Source: Nitrospirales bacterium (GTDB lineage: Bacteria > Nitrospirota > Nitrospiria > Nitrospirales > UBA2166). From it: a DNA stretch of 6,275 bases. The notes beneath the pieces were generated by a model that worked only from the letters and a program-made list of their open reading frames with translations, ran no database searches and was not told the DNA's origin. The position numbers were made by a program, and so were the translations under genes. Location: contig JAJDBL010000347.1 in assembly GCA_029261375.1 (NCBI GenBank), positions 1-6,275 on the forward strand. The letters are read 5' to 3'. Positions 6,273 to 6,275 of the stretch are shown here, piece after piece (the stretch's first letter is position 1; every line of letters begins with the position of its first letter).

Positions 6273-6275
6273 TTT

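Overview
The window is an ordinary-looking stretch of bacterial chromosome. It holds two transcription units pointing away from each other across an intergenic gap of about 430 bp. On the minus strand lie smc, the chromosome condensin ATPase, and beyond it a Crp/Fnr-family regulator cut by the left window edge. On the plus strand lies a tight arsenic pair: an ArsM-type arsenite S-adenosylmethionine methyltransferase followed 3 nt later by an ArsR-family repressor that ends 3 bases before the right edge. The organism is a bacterium of middling GC with an SMC-type (not MukB-type) condensin. The protein styles would fit Nitrospirota or a similar Gram-negative lineage, but no marker here fixes the taxon and this is a weak guess.

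Layout: 1-641 (-) Crp/Fnr-like regulator, 213 residues visible, C-terminus missing. 642-747 short gap with a candidate extended -10 promoter for that regulator. 748-4293 (-) smc, 1181 aa. 4294-4724 divergent intergenic region. From the smc side it contains a good sigma70-like smc promoter, a possible small ORF or gene remnant with a paired-cysteine motif, an 8-bp tandem repeat, a striking 34-bp near-perfect palindrome, a possible 22-codon leader ORF and a consensus ribosome-binding site for arsM. 4725-5942 (+) arsM, 405 aa. 5946-6272 (+) arsR, 108 aa.

Working model: arsM and arsR form an operon controlled by the ArsR protein through the 34-bp palindrome upstream of arsM. ArsM converts As(III) to methylated forms, and ArsR senses a trivalent arsenical and releases DNA. 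The ArsR lacks the classical paired cysteines of the DNA-binding helix (it has C-V-N rather than C-V-C). It carries instead a C-terminal Cys-Cys pair plus Cys79, a layout reminiscent of ArsR proteins described as methylarsenite-responsive, so the repressor may sense the product of its operon partner. ArsM itself has an apparent tandem duplication of its C-terminal module, in which the first copy has lost both cysteine positions. smc and the Crp/Fnr regulator appear functionally unrelated to the arsenic genes. I see no mobile element, CRISPR array, tRNA or rRNA. I did not find a clearly new multi-gene system; the arsM/arsR details are the most interesting part.
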